Origin: a bacterium
GTDB taxonomy: Bacteria; Myxococcota_A; Bradymonadia; UBA7976; UBA1532
Direction: 5' to 3'
Length of the DNA stretch: 53,804 bases
Assembly: GCA_030427205.1 (NCBI GenBank)
Contig: JAUHXC010000058.1
Span: 1-53,804, forward strand
The translations under genes and the position numbers were made by a program. The notes under the pieces were generated by a model. It was not told the origin of the DNA, ran no database searches, and saw only the letters and a program-made list of their open reading frames with translations. Below, one piece after another: positions 31,932 to 40,398 of the stretch (positions are counted from its first letter, which is position 1; every line of letters begins with the position of its first letter).

Positions 31932-32528
31932 TCAGGGGGTGGTCGCCAGCCACTCCAGGTAGCGGTGGATCTTCTCGTCGGCCCATGGCTGGGCGTTGAT
32001 GAAGCGCAGCCGCAGCCGCCCCTGTTGGTCGACCACATAGGTCTCGGGCAGCTTCTCGGTGCCGTAGGTCGCCGCGATCGCCTGCTTGTTCGGATCGAGG
32101 CCGATGAGCATGCGGCTCTTGCGGCCGCTGAAGAAGCCGTCGATGTCGGCCCACGACTCGTCCGAACTCACCGCGAGGATTTCGAACGGCACATGGCGCA
32201 TCTTCTCGGCGAGCTCCTCCAGATCGGGGATCTCGGCTCGACACGGCGGACACCACGTGGCCCAGAAGTTCACGAAGACGACCTTGCCCCGCAGGTCGCT
32301 GAGGCGGATCGGCTGACCCGCGCGATCCTGCACCACGATATCGGGGGCTGGCCCGTCGAGCAGCTGAGCCCCGAACGCGCTGACGAGGGGCAGCGCCCGC
32401 TCGTGATCGGGCCGCGCGAGGTGCACGGTGAGCAGCCCGACGAGCACCAACAGCGCGCCGGCGAGCACCGCCCACTGAACGGGCTGGCGCCCGGGGGGAA
32501 CGTCCTTTCGATCGTCGGTCGGGTTCAT
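31932..32528 (-). CDS. Membrane-anchored TlpA/ResA-like thioredoxin-fold protein
   Basis: The 198-residue protein has one N-terminal transmembrane anchor (VQWAVLAGALLVLVGLLTVH) and a periplasmic thioredoxin domain of the TlpA/ResA/AhpC-TSA type. Its features are the active site WATWCPPC, the preceding strand GKVVFVNF, and the cis-Pro segment KLPETYVVDQQGRLRLRF. Such proteins reduce disulfides outside the membrane, for example in cytochrome c maturation. It precedes the K+ channel gene by 13 bases, so the pair is probably one operon, an unusual combination. GGCGAG precedes the ATG at close range. Confidence 0.92.
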   Translation of the reverse strand: MNPTDDRKDVPPGRQPVQWAVLAGALLVLVGLLTVHLARPDHERALPLVSAFGAQLLDGPAPDIVVQDRAGQPIRLSDLRGKVVFVNFWATWCPPCRAEIPDLEELAEKMRHVPFEILAVSSDESWADIDGFFSGRKSRMLIGLDPNKQAIAATYGTEKLPETYVVDQQGRLRLRFINAQPWADEKIHRYLEWLATTP

Positions 32529-32664
32529 CGGCTCGCCGTCTGGTTCGACTGCCTACGGCGTAGCAGAATCCGGGGGGCGTGTCACCCTTCGGCCGCCGCG
32601 CGTGGCGGCGGTCCCGTCGGGCACGGCGGGCGGGGTGCAGGCGTCGTGGTGGGATGCAGCGAGC

Positions 32665-32709
32665 GGCGCGGGCCGGGCGGCCCGCGCCATGGTCGGCCGA
32701 TCAGCCGAC
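32665..32709 (-). terminator. Tandem hairpins after the tetra-DsbA gene
   Basis: A perfect 10-bp stem (GGCGCGGGCC/GGCCCGCGCC, 32665-32688, loop of 4) and a 6-bp stem (GTCGGC/GCCGAC, 32692-32709) lie just beyond the stop at 32715. No T-run follows, so this may be a processing or Rho-linked end rather than a classic intrinsic terminator. Confidence 0.45.
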
Positions 32710-32714
32710 GGGGC

Positions 32715-35372
32715 TCACTTCTTCTTGCCGAGCGCCTCGTCGATCTTCTCCTGGAACCGCGGGAAGGGCTGCGCGCCGCGCAGCTTCTTGCCGTTGATGA
32801 AGAAGGTCGGGGTGCCGCGGGCGCCCACCTTGGCGGCGAGGGCCTGGTCGGCGGCGATCTGCTTCTTGATCGCGTCGCTGTTGGCGTCGGCCTTGAACTT
32901 CTCCATGTTCAGGCCGATCTCCTGGGCGTACTTCTCGATGTCCTCGGGCTTCAGCTGGCGCTGATTCTCGAAGAGCATGTCGTGCATCTCCCAGAACTTG
33001 CCCTGCTTGCCGGCGGCGAGGGCCGCCTGCGAGGCGTAGGGCGCCTCCTTGTGGAAGCTCAGCGGGTTGTGCTTGAAGACGACGCGCACGTCGTTGCCGT
33101 ACTGCTTCATGATCTGGTCGATCGTCGGGTTGACCCGCTTGCAGAAGGGGCACTGGAACTCGCTGAACTCGACGATGGTGACCTTGGCGTTGGCCGGGCC
33201 CTTGACCGCGTCACCCGGGTTGACCGGCACGTCGTAGACCTTGTTGGGGTCCTCCTGCGGGCGCTTGTTGGCCTGCGGGGCGGCGGCGGGCTTGGTCGCG
33301 CCGTTCTTGATGGTCTCCTCGTAGACCTTGGCCCGGGGGGTGCCCTTGGCGACGAGCGCCTTGGCCTTCTTGAGCTCCTCGTCGATGACCTTCTCGAAGC
33401 TGGCGACGGGCTGGGCGCCGGTCAGCTTGCGACCGTTGATGAAGAAGTTCGGGGTGCCCCGCGCGCCGATCTGGCCGGCGAGCTTCTGGTCGGCGGCGAT
33501 GGCGGCCTTGATCTCGCTGCTCTCGAGGTCGGCCTTGAACTTGGCCATGTCGAGGCCGATTTCCTTGGCGTAGGCGTCGATGTTGTCCGGCTTGAGCGCC
33601 TTCTGGTTCTCGAAGAGCTTGTCGTGCATCTCCCAGAACTTGCCCTGCTTGCCGGCGGCGATCGACGCCTGCGAGGCCAGCGGCGCGTCCTTGTGGAACG
33701 GCAGCGGGTTGTGCTTGAAGACGATGCGCACGTCGTTGCCGTACTTCTTGGTGATCTGGTCCATCGTCGGCAGCACCCGCTTGCAGAAGGGGCACTGGAA
33801 CTCGCTGTACTCGATGATGGTGACCAGGGCGTCGGCCGGGCCCTTGGCGAAGTCGAACTCGTCGACGGGGACCTTGTAGACGGTCTTGTCGTCAGCCGCG
33901 GGGCGCTTGCGCGGGGCCGGCGCGGCGGCCTTGGTGGCGCCGTTCTTGGTCAGCTCCTCGTAGACCTTGGCCCGGGGCGTGCCCTTGGCGATGAGCGCCT
34001 CGGCCTTCTTGATCTCCTCGTCGATGACCGACTTGAACGACGCGACCGGGCGGGCGCCGGTCAGCTTGCGGCCGTTGATGAAGAAGTTCGGGGTGCCCCG
34101 CGCGCCGAACTGGCTGGCGATGGCCTGATCTTCCTTGATCTGCTTCTTGGCCGCGTCGGAGTCCATGTCGGCCTTCCACTTGGCCATGTCCAGCCCGAGC
34201 TCCTTGGCGTAGGTCTCGAGGTTCTCCTGCTTGAGGGCCTTGGTGTCCTGGAAGAGCTTGTCGTGCATCTCCCAGAACTTGCCCTGCATGCCGGCGGCGA
34301 TCGCCGCGCGGGCGGCGGGCTCGGCGTCCTTGTGGAACGGCAGCGGGTTGTGCTTGAAGACCACGCGGATCTTGTCGCCGTAGTCCTTCTTGAGCGTATC
34401 GAGGGTCGGCAGGACGCGCTTGCAGAAGGGGCACTGGAACTCGCTGAATGCGATGATGGTCACGAGCGGCTCGCTGCCGCCCATGCCCGGCGAGTTGCCG
34501 ACCGGCACCTTGTAGACGGTCTTGTCGTCGGCCGCCTTGCGCGGGGCCGCCTTCTTGGGCTCCTTGAAGTTCTTCTTCACCTGCGCGGCGTAGACCGCCT
34601 CGGGCGCGGTGCCGGCCTTGATGGCCTCCTCGGCCTGCTCGAGCTGCTTGTCGATGACCGCCTTGAAGCGATCGAAGGGCTGCGCGCCGCTGAGCTGCTC
34701 GCCGTTGATGAAGAAGTTCGGGGTGCCGCGGGCGCCCACCTTGGCGGCGAGCTTCATGTCGGCGTCGACCATCTTCTTGATCTCGTCACTGGCGACGTCC
34801 TTCTCGAACTGCGCCATGTCGAGGCCGATCGCCTTGGCGTAGCCCTTGATGTCGTCTTCCTTGATGGCCCGCTGGTTCTCGAAGAGCTTGTCGTGCATCT
34901 CCCAGAACTTGCCCTGCTTGCCGGCGGCCAGCGAGGCCTTGGCGGCGTAGGGGGCGTCCTTGTGGAAGCTCAGCGGGTTGTGCTTGAAGACGACGCGCAC
35001 CTTGTCGCCGTACTCCTTCTTGATCTGGTCGAGGGTCGGGTTGACCCGCTTGCAGAAGGGGCACTGGAACTCGCTGAACTCGATGATGGTGACGGGCGCG
35101 GTGGCCGGGCCCATCGCGTAGCTGCTGCCCACGGGCAGGATGTCGCTGTCGTTCTTGGCCGGGGCGGCCTCGTCCTTGGCGGTGGCCTTCTCGGCGGTCG
35201 CCTCGTCCGCCTCGGCGGTGACCGTGGCCTTGTTGTCGTCGGCCTTGTCGCTGCTGGCGCGGCCGATGAAGAACGCCGCGGCGCCGATCACGATGAGGCC
35301 GAGGATCACGACCTCTTTGCTCATGCCGCCGCCGCCGTTGCCGCCGTCGGGCTTCTTGTCCAGATCTACCAT
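32715..35372 (-). CDS. Membrane-anchored protein with four tandem DsbA-like thioredoxin domains
   Basis: The 885-residue protein has a short cytoplasmic N-terminus, one transmembrane helix (about 18-40, VVILGLIVIGAAAFFIG), an acidic Ala/Lys spacer, and four consecutive DsbA-family domains of about 210 residues. Each keeps the active site SEFQCPFCKRV (Cys near residues 102, 314, 527 and 740), the helix GKFWEMHDKLF, and the cis-Pro segment GARGTPNFFINGR. All four CPFC pairs and cis-Pro residues are intact, so all should be redox-active. Linkers are Lys/Ala/Pro-rich and often contain KVYKVPV. DsbA proteins normally have one domain, so this looks like repeated internal duplication. The role is oxidation or isomerisation of envelope proteins, perhaps of the many Cys-rich lipoproteins encoded nearby. 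Confidence 0.93.
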   Translation of the reverse strand: MVDLDKKPDGGNGGGGMSKEVVILGLIVIGAAAFFIGRASSDKADDNKATVTAEADEATAEKATAKDEAAPAKNDSDILPVGSSYAMGPATAPVTIIEFSEFQCPFCKRVNPTLDQIKKEYGDKVRVVFKHNPLSFHKDAPYAAKASLAAGKQGKFWEMHDKLFENQRAIKEDDIKGYAKAIGLDMAQFEKDVASDEIKKMVDADMKLAAKVGARGTPNFFINGEQLSGAQPFDRFKAVIDKQLEQAEEAIKAGTAPEAVYAAQVKKNFKEPKKAAPRKAADDKTVYKVPVGNSPGMGGSEPLVTIIAFSEFQCPFCKRVLPTLDTLKKDYGDKIRVVFKHNPLPFHKDAEPAARAAIAAGMQGKFWEMHDKLFQDTKALKQENLETYAKELGLDMAKWKADMDSDAAKKQIKEDQAIASQFGARGTPNFFINGRKLTGARPVASFKSVIDEEIKKAEALIAKGTPRAKVYEELTKNGATKAAAPAPRKRPAADDKTVYKVPVDEFDFAKGPADALVTIIEYSEFQCPFCKRVLPTMDQITKKYGNDVRIVFKHNPLPFHKDAPLASQASIAAGKQGKFWEMHDKLFENQKALKPDNIDAYAKEIGLDMAKFKADLESSEIKAAIAADQKLAGQIGARGTPNFFINGRKLTGAQPVASFEKVIDEELKKAKALVAKGTPRAKVYEETIKNGATKPAAAPQANKRPQEDPNKVYDVPVNPGDAVKGPANAKVTIVEFSEFQCPFCKRVNPTIDQIMKQYGNDVRVVFKHNPLSFHKEAPYASQAALAAGKQGKFWEMHDMLFENQRQLKPEDIEKYAQEIGLNMEKFKADANSDAIKKQIAADQALAAKVGARGTPTFFINGKKLRGAQPFPRFQEKIDEALGKKK
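32740..35090 (-). repeat. Four tandem ~640-bp coding repeats (DsbA units)
   Basis: Long near-identical blocks recur with a period of about 630-640 bases; for example, the plus-strand string TTGCAGAAGGGGCACTGGAA begins near 33139, 33781, 34420 and 35050. The conservation extends to the DNA level, implying recent duplication or continuing gene conversion. Confidence 0.85.
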
Positions 35373-35580
35373 GTCTCTCTACGGGTCCTTTCGGTTCCGG
35401 GCCGCCCCCATGGGCGACCGACCCGGCGCACGCCGGGCATCATGAATGGGTTCCGCCGCCGACGCACAGCGCGCCGCGGCATCCGGCGGCCCGTGGCCGG
35501 CCGGTGAGAATCGGTCTTTCGCTGAAGGGTGCGGCGCGTCGGGCAGCCCCAGCGCAGGGGCGTACCCGGTCACGCGCGCT

Positions 35581-36036
35581 TCAGGCGCGCGGTGGTGGCG
35601 CGCTGGGGGGCTCGGATCGTTCCATCGGCCAGGCATCGACCACGGGCGGGCCGGCGCCGGGCAGCGTCGCGCTCGAAGGCGCAGGGGTCGGATCGGGGCG
35701 CGGCGCGAGGGCGATCACCCCGCTGGCCACCCCACCATGGGTCGAGTCAGCGCCATGACAGCTGGGCCCGGGTTCGATGCAGCGCGGCCCGGTGGGCTCG
35801 GGCATCTCGAGCACGGCGGCCAGCTCGTCGGCGCCGCAGGTGCCGTCTTCGGTGCTGCACAGGGCCGGCTGCTGCTCTTCGTCTTCGACGCCGCAGTCTT
35901 CGCCGCAGGCCGGATCGACCGGATCGGTCCACGGCGCGAGCCGCATGCCGGCGTCGGTCAGGCAGGTGCTCACGTCGGCGGCGACGGCGGGCGTCGCGAC
36001 CCCGAGCACACATGCGATGAAGACGAATCGAATCAA
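35581..36036 (-). CDS. Small exported protein with paired cysteines
   Basis: The mature protein would have about 130 residues. From TTG 36036 it starts with a signal peptide (IRFVFIACVLGVATPAVA, cleavage after AVA) preceded by CAGGA about 9 bases upstream. Six to seven Cys sit in the first half (STCLTDAG, ACGEDCGVED, ALCSTEDGTCGA, RCIEPGPSCHG), suggesting disulfides or metal binding, and the end is Pro/Ala-rich. Longer starts at GTG 36079 or TTG 36087 are possible. It lies between the histidine kinase gene and the tetra-DsbA gene on the same strand; being a substrate of that oxidase is an attractive guess. No family recognised. Confidence 0.62.
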   Translation of the reverse strand: MIRFVFIACVLGVATPAVAADVSTCLTDAGMRLAPWTDPVDPACGEDCGVEDEEQQPALCSTEDGTCGADELAAVLEMPEPTGPRCIEPGPSCHGADSTHGGVASGVIALAPRPDPTPAPSSATLPGAGPPVVDAWPMERSEPPSAPPPRA

Positions 36037-36094
36037 GCTCTGCGGTCCTGCAGGTCCCGGGTCTGTGGGTCGCCCCACGGTGAGCAAGAGACAC

Positions 36095-36124
36095 CCCCTA
36101 CCACCGACCCCGCGACGGCGTCAA
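36095..36124 (-). promoter_or_regulatory. Promoter of the small Cys protein gene
   Basis: On the minus strand TTGACG (36119-36124) and TAGGGG (36095-36100) are 18 bases apart. Transcription would begin near 36087, giving a leader of about 50 bases before TTG 36036. Confidence 0.4.
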
Positions 36125-36189
36125 CGCTTTCACCCCCGTCCGGCCGCCGTCGGAGGGCCCCTCGGGCCGCCCCAGGGGTCGCCGATCGG

Positions 36190-38121
36190 TCAGGGTGTCG
36201 GCAGCCGGACCGAGAACGCGCTGCCCCGGCCGACCGTCGACTCGACCGAGACATCGCCCCCGTGCGCCCGGGCGATGCGACGCACGATCGCCAGACCCAG
36301 GCCGGTCCCGGGGGTCTGATGCGCGCCGCGTTCGAAGGCTTCGAAGATCCGCCCCCGGTCGTCGGCGGGGATGCCCGGGCCGTCGTCGTCGACGTAGAGC
36401 GTCGCCCAGCCCGGCTCGGCGAGGCGCACGCCGAGCTCGATGCGCACCCCGCGGCCGCCGTGACGCAGGGCGTTGCCGACCAGGTTGACCAGCATCGTCG
36501 ACAGCGTCACCTCGTCGCCGAGCAGCCGGGTCTCGTCGGGCCCGACCTGCAGCTCGCCGCCCGACGCCTCGAAGTCCGCCGCCAGCTTGGCCCGCACGTC
36601 CTCGACGAGGGCCGAGAGGCTGACCGAGCGGCTGTGGCCCTCGCCGCGTGTGCCGTGGGCGAAGCGCAGCAGCCCCTGCACCAGATCACCCGCTCGCTCG
36701 GCGGCATCCTGACTGCGCTCGGCCGCCTCGCGCAGCTCGGGATCGATGTCGTCGGGCAGCTCGTCGGCGATCATCGCCGTGAAGCCGGCGATCGTGCGCA
36801 GCGGCGCCTGCAGGTCGTGGGCGACGTGGTGGGCGAAGGCGCTGAGCTCGTCGATGCGCGCGCGATCCTCTTCGGCCTGCGCGACCTGATCGGTGACGTT
36901 CCACAGCGCGACCAGACAGCCGGTGCGGTCGCCGGCGTCGTTGCGGATCCAGTGGGCCTCCAGCGCGAGCGCCCGCCGCCGCGAGTCGGCGGCGATCAGG
37001 TCGACCCGGGCCTCGTGCAGGCGGTCCTCGGCCTGAATGCGCTCCCACAGGCCGCGGTAGCGCTCGGCCCACGCGGGGTGCACCAGCCACATCAGCGGCA
37101 TGCCGACGACATCCCCCGGCATGCCGATCTCGCGCCGAAAGCGCTCGTTCGTGCGCAGGATCCGCCCGAGGCGGTCGAGCTCGACCATCATGTTGGGCGA
37201 GGCGTCGAAGAGATCGTCGATGGCGGCATCGGCCTGCTCGAGCGCGCCCGTCTGGCGCACATATCCCAGCTGGGCGGCCAGCAGCGGGGCCAGGGTCTCG
37301 ACGCGCTCGTCCTGCCCGGTCAGCGGCATCTCGCCGACGAGCACGACCGCGCCGACCAGGCGGCCCTGGGTCACCAGCGAGCGGTGGCTGAACCGGCGGT
37401 AGCCCGCGGCGTGCAGGGCCTTCTCGAAGACGCTGCCGCCGCCATCGAGATCATGCAGGTGCAGCCGATCGTCGGCCGCCTCGTCGATCCAGCCGAAGTG
37501 CTCGCGGTCTTCGGCGTGGCCCACCGGCGGGCCGCCGTCGCCGCCGCGGGAGTCGCCCTCGACGACCACCATGCCCTCGTCGACGGCCAGCACCATGCAG
37601 CGCTCGACCTGAAGGCTCACCGCCATGCGCTCGCAGGCGGCGGCGAACGCACGCACCGGGTTGCGGCCGCGGCCGAGCAGCTTGCCCACGTCGCCGACGA
37701 GCTGGCTGGCGCTGACCTGCTGCTGACGCAGCTGCACCACCTTGACCATCGCGCCCGCCAGGATCGGATCGACCACCGCCATGGCCTCCGCCGCGGCCTG
37801 CTGTGTCGGGGCCCGCTCGACGAGGTAGTCCCGCAGCAGGCGATCGACGAGCAGCCCGGCGAGCACGAACTCGTGCAGCAGTTGGTGACGATAGGGCGGC
37901 GGATCGACATAGCGTCGCTCCGCGAGGGCCGGCAGCTCGCCGTGCTCGAGGGCGTAGGCCAGCGTACTCAGGGTATTGCGCGCGATCGCTTGCAGACCCT
38001 CCGGGTCGAGCTCGGCATAGAACCCGCCCGCCTGGCGCAGCGTCTCGCCCCAGCGCCGGACGAGCTCCGGATTGTGGGGGCCGATGTTCGCCAGCAGCTC
38101 GCGGGTCTCCGACGCACTCAT
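36190..38121 (-). CDS. GAF-PAS sensor histidine kinase (cytoplasmic)
   Basis: The 643-residue kinase has a helical N-terminal domain (about 1-150), a GAF-like domain (about 155-300, SLQVERCMVLAVDEGMVVVE and RSLVTQGRLVGAVVLVGEMP), a PAS domain (about 300-420, FDASPNMMVELDRLGRILRT and LIAADSRRRALALEAHWIRN), and a HisKA domain with the H-box FAHHVAHDLQAPLRTI (phosphorylated His near 430). The HATPase domain follows with N-box NLVGNALRHGG, G1 DDDGPGIP and G2 GTGLGLAIV. No membrane segment is visible, so it senses a cytoplasmic signal or binds partners. No response regulator gene is adjacent. It starts 4 bases after the stop of the exported protein gene at 38126, so the two are co-transcribed. Confidence 0.93.
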   Translation of the reverse strand: MSASETRELLANIGPHNPELVRRWGETLRQAGGFYAELDPEGLQAIARNTLSTLAYALEHGELPALAERRYVDPPPYRHQLLHEFVLAGLLVDRLLRDYLVERAPTQQAAAEAMAVVDPILAGAMVKVVQLRQQQVSASQLVGDVGKLLGRGRNPVRAFAAACERMAVSLQVERCMVLAVDEGMVVVEGDSRGGDGGPPVGHAEDREHFGWIDEAADDRLHLHDLDGGGSVFEKALHAAGYRRFSHRSLVTQGRLVGAVVLVGEMPLTGQDERVETLAPLLAAQLGYVRQTGALEQADAAIDDLFDASPNMMVELDRLGRILRTNERFRREIGMPGDVVGMPLMWLVHPAWAERYRGLWERIQAEDRLHEARVDLIAADSRRRALALEAHWIRNDAGDRTGCLVALWNVTDQVAQAEEDRARIDELSAFAHHVAHDLQAPLRTIAGFTAMIADELPDDIDPELREAAERSQDAAERAGDLVQGLLRFAHGTRGEGHSRSVSLSALVEDVRAKLAADFEASGGELQVGPDETRLLGDEVTLSTMLVNLVGNALRHGGRGVRIELGVRLAEPGWATLYVDDDGPGIPADDRGRIFEAFERGAHQTPGTGLGLAIVRRIARAHGGDVSVESTVGRGSAFSVRLPTP

Positions 38122-38125
38122 GGGG

Positions 38126-38962
38126 TCACTCCCAGCGACAATCCAGCGCGCCGCCGCCGAGGGCGAAGGCGTCCTTCATGAGGCTGTCCTGTTCGAGGGT
38201 CAGGTCGAGGCGACAACGATGCTCGAGGCTCACGGCGGGGTAGTTCACCGTGAACGTGCGCACCCGCCCCGCCTCGGCCGGCGGCAGGTTGGCGAGGCTG
38301 CGCAGACCCGCGGTCTGGGTCGCCAGCACCCGCAGCTCGATCGCCCCCGGCTTGCGGGTCTCGACCTTGCCGGTGAAGTCCACCGAGCGCACCGTGCGCG
38401 GCAGCAGCGGGTCGCTGCGATCGCGGTTGACCTCGACCCCGAGACCACGCTTCAACAGGCCGCGCAGGTCGGCGTGCAGAAACGACACCGCCCGCTTCTC
38501 GCCCGTATGCCACGCCTCGACATAGAGATACGGCGCCTTGCGCACCGTGCCCGGGGACGAGACCGCGAGGTGGATGAACAGATCGAAGAAGGTATTGGGC
38601 GGCAGGGTGTAGGCCGACAAGGCGGCGAGCATGTCGTCGGTGGCGCCGGCCTTCTTGAGCGCGATGAGGGTGTCGGCGTCGGCCACGGCGAGCACCTTGC
38701 GGGTGCGCATCATCTCGACGAGCGTCTTCTCGCCGATGCCGCCGGCGGTGAGCTTCTCGAGCTCGGCCATGGTCAGCGGCGCGGCGTCGCTGCGGCGCCG
38801 CATGCGCTCCCAGGCCTGCGGGTCATCGGTGCGGAACTGCAGCAGGTCGATGATCTGCGGCGGCTCGGCGGCGCCGGCCGGCGCGGCGAAGGCGAACAGC
38901 CCGGCGCACGCGGCCAGGATGATGCGGGTCAGGAGACTGCGGGGGGGACGATTCGAGCGCAT
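38126..38962 (-). CDS. Exported protein of unknown family upstream of the sensor kinase
   Basis: The 278-residue protein starts at ATG 38962 with GAGGAG about 9 bases upstream. It has a signal peptide (LLTRIILAACAGLFAFAAPA, cleavage near AGA/AEPP). The first mature part is helical (LTAGGIGEKTLVEMMRTRKV, DADTLIALKKAGATDDMLAA), resembling the short helical modules found before exported beta-domains in myxobacterial proteins. A beta-rich C-terminal part follows (KAPYLYVEAWHTGEKRAVSF, VRTFTVNYPAVSLEHRCRLD) with two Cys. It is 4 bases upstream of the histidine kinase gene and may be its accessory, but a periplasmic protein and a soluble kinase need another link. Function unknown. Confidence 0.78.
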   Translation of the reverse strand: MRSNRPPRSLLTRIILAACAGLFAFAAPAGAAEPPQIIDLLQFRTDDPQAWERMRRRSDAAPLTMAELEKLTAGGIGEKTLVEMMRTRKVLAVADADTLIALKKAGATDDMLAALSAYTLPPNTFFDLFIHLAVSSPGTVRKAPYLYVEAWHTGEKRAVSFLHADLRGLLKRGLGVEVNRDRSDPLLPRTVRSVDFTGKVETRKPGAIELRVLATQTAGLRSLANLPPAEAGRVRTFTVNYPAVSLEHRCRLDLTLEQDSLMKDAFALGGGALDCRWE

Positions 38963-39116
38963 GACGTCGACTCCTCGTGGGTTCGGGGCCCGCCCGACGG
39001 CCATCCGGTGCCCCTGTTCACTGCACGATTCACAGCGCGCTCGGCGCGCGTGGCTGCGGGCATCTCTGCGGGCGTCGGCCCGCACGCCGGTCGCCGGGCA
39101 GACGCCGGACCAGGGC

Positions 39117-39440
39117 TCACTGCCCATTCTGCCCGTCGTCGGTCTCGCCGTCGATGGCAGAGTCCGTCGATCCGTCCGCGAGCGCGGCCGCCCCGTCGGT
39201 CTCGGCGGCGTCGGGGTCGTGCGGATCGCCGTCGAGCTCACCGAGCCCGAGATCGAGCGCCCGGCGGGCCACGTTCGAATCGGCCGGGGTGACCGGCTCG
39301 ACCGTGATGGTCTCGGTGCAGCCGGTGGACAGCGCGGCGACGGACAGCGCGGCGACGGACAGCGCGGCGGCAGACAACGTGGCGACGGACAGCACCCATC
39401 CAGCCACGGCGCGGGGCAACGACCTCAACTTGACCTCCAT
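39117..39440 (-). CDS. Small lipoprotein with a repeat-built signal peptide
   Basis: The 107-residue frame has a signal segment made of near-identical pentapeptides (LSVATLSAAALSVAALSVAA) leading to STGC, a slightly unusual lipobox. The mature part is short, acidic and low in complexity (DGDPHDPDAAETDGAAALAD). ATG 39440 has no Shine-Dalgarno sequence. TTG at 39426-39428 has GGAGG 5 bases upstream and may be the true start (103 residues). No family recognised. Confidence 0.6.
   Translation of the reverse strand: MEVKLRSLPRAVAGWVLSVATLSAAALSVAALSVAALSTGCTETITVEPVTPADSNVARRALDLGLGELDGDPHDPDAAETDGAAALADGSTDSAIDGETDDGQNGQ
39327..39386 (-). repeat. Four tandem 15-bp repeats in a lipoprotein signal peptide
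   Basis: Units of GGACAGCGCGGCGAC (plus strand) repeat four times: two exact copies at 39327-39356, one with a single change (357-371) and one more diverged (372-386). They encode the hydrophobic core of the signal peptide at 5 residues per unit. Confidence 0.85.
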
Positions 39441-39540
39441 CGGGGCGATCGGATCGCGTTCGCCGCCCGCCGAATCCGCAGGCGGCGTCGGCGCGGGCGA
39501 CGGCCGGCGCCCATTACCACAATCGGGCCGATTCCAGAAG

Positions 39541-39569
39541 TTGCAGCGGCGTGGCGAACGGTTTATGAC
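39541..39569 (+). promoter_or_regulatory. Promoter of the zinc-ribbon/FHA gene pair
   Basis: TTGCAG (39541-39546) and TATGAC (39564-39569) are 17 bases apart. Transcription would start near 39576, leaving a leader of about 29 bases containing GCGGAG before ATG 39605. Confidence 0.6.
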
Positions 39570-39604
39570 GCAACATGAGCCTGTAGCTGCGGAGACGAGC
39601 GTCC

Positions 39605-40384
39605 ATGACAGCCACCGTCGTGTGCAGCAACTGTGGGGCAGACGTCCCGGTGCATCACCGCTTCTGTGGAAAGTGCGGACACCCGATGCAGTCGGCGGCC
39701 GATGCGCAGCAGATGCCCTATCTCGGCCAGTCGCAAGCCCGCGGCACGGCCAAGCTGATCCTGATCCGTGGCGAGGGCATGGATGGCCTCTCGTACCACC
39801 TCAACCGGGACGAGCACATCGCCGGGCGCAAGGTGGGTGAGATCCTCTTCCCCGAGGACAGCTACCTCTCGCCGCGACACGCCAACTTCTTCTACGACGG
39901 CGGACGCCTGTTCGTGCGCGACGAGAACAGCCTCAACGGCGTGTTCCTGCGCATCCGCGAGCCGGTACGGCTCAAGGACGGCGACGTCTTCCTCGCCGGC
40001 GAAGAGCTGCTGCAGGTCGAACTCGGCGAGCCGGGCGGCCAGACAGTCGGCGCCGATCACACCCATTTCTTCGCCAGCCCGCGCCCGCCGCGGCCGTACC
40101 GCATCCGTCAGGTCTTCGAAGGCGGACGGCCGGGCATGTGCCACTTCGTGCACGGCGAGAGCGTGACGCTCGGTCGCGAGGGATGCGACGTCGACTTCCC
40201 CGACGATCGCTTCATCAGCGGCCGGCACTGCCGGGTCGACTTCAGCCCCGACGGCATCACGCTCTACGACCTGCGCTCGCGCAACGGGACCTACGTACGC
40301 ATCAAGGGGCAGCGCGAGTTGCAGCACGGCGATTATCTCTTCCTCGGCAAGCAGTTGCTGCGGGTCGAGATCACGGCCGCTTGA
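39605..40384 (+). CDS. Zinc-ribbon protein with two FHA domains
   Basis: The 259-residue protein starts with a CxxC-CxxC zinc ribbon (VVCSNCGADVPVHHRFCGKCG, residues 6-25). Two FHA domains follow: about 60-140 (HIAGRKVGEILFPEDSYLSPR, NSLNGVFLRI) and about 175-257 (VTLGREGCDVDFPDDRF, SGRHCRV, RSRNGTYVRI). FHA domains bind phosphothreonine peptides, so this is a reader in Ser/Thr-kinase signalling with no enzymatic domain of its own. It is soluble. The first FHA has SPRH and the second SGRH at the phosphopeptide-binding loop. It is followed after 14 bases by a longer paralogue. Confidence 0.9.
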   Translation: MTATVVCSNCGADVPVHHRFCGKCGHPMQSAADAQQMPYLGQSQARGTAKLILIRGEGMDGLSYHLNRDEHIAGRKVGEILFPEDSYLSPRHANFFYDGGRLFVRDENSLNGVFLRIREPVRLKDGDVFLAGEELLQVELGEPGGQTVGADHTHFFASPRPPRPYRIRQVFEGGRPGMCHFVHGESVTLGREGCDVDFPDDRFISGRHCRVDFSPDGITLYDLRSRNGTYVRIKGQRELQHGDYLFLGKQLLRVEITAA

Positions 40385-40398
40385 CGAGGGGGCCTGGA

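Noticed and set aside
32740..35090. The ~640-bp repeats as a CRISPR-like or mobile array
   Set aside because: They are in frame, encode intact DsbA domains and have no short unique spacers.
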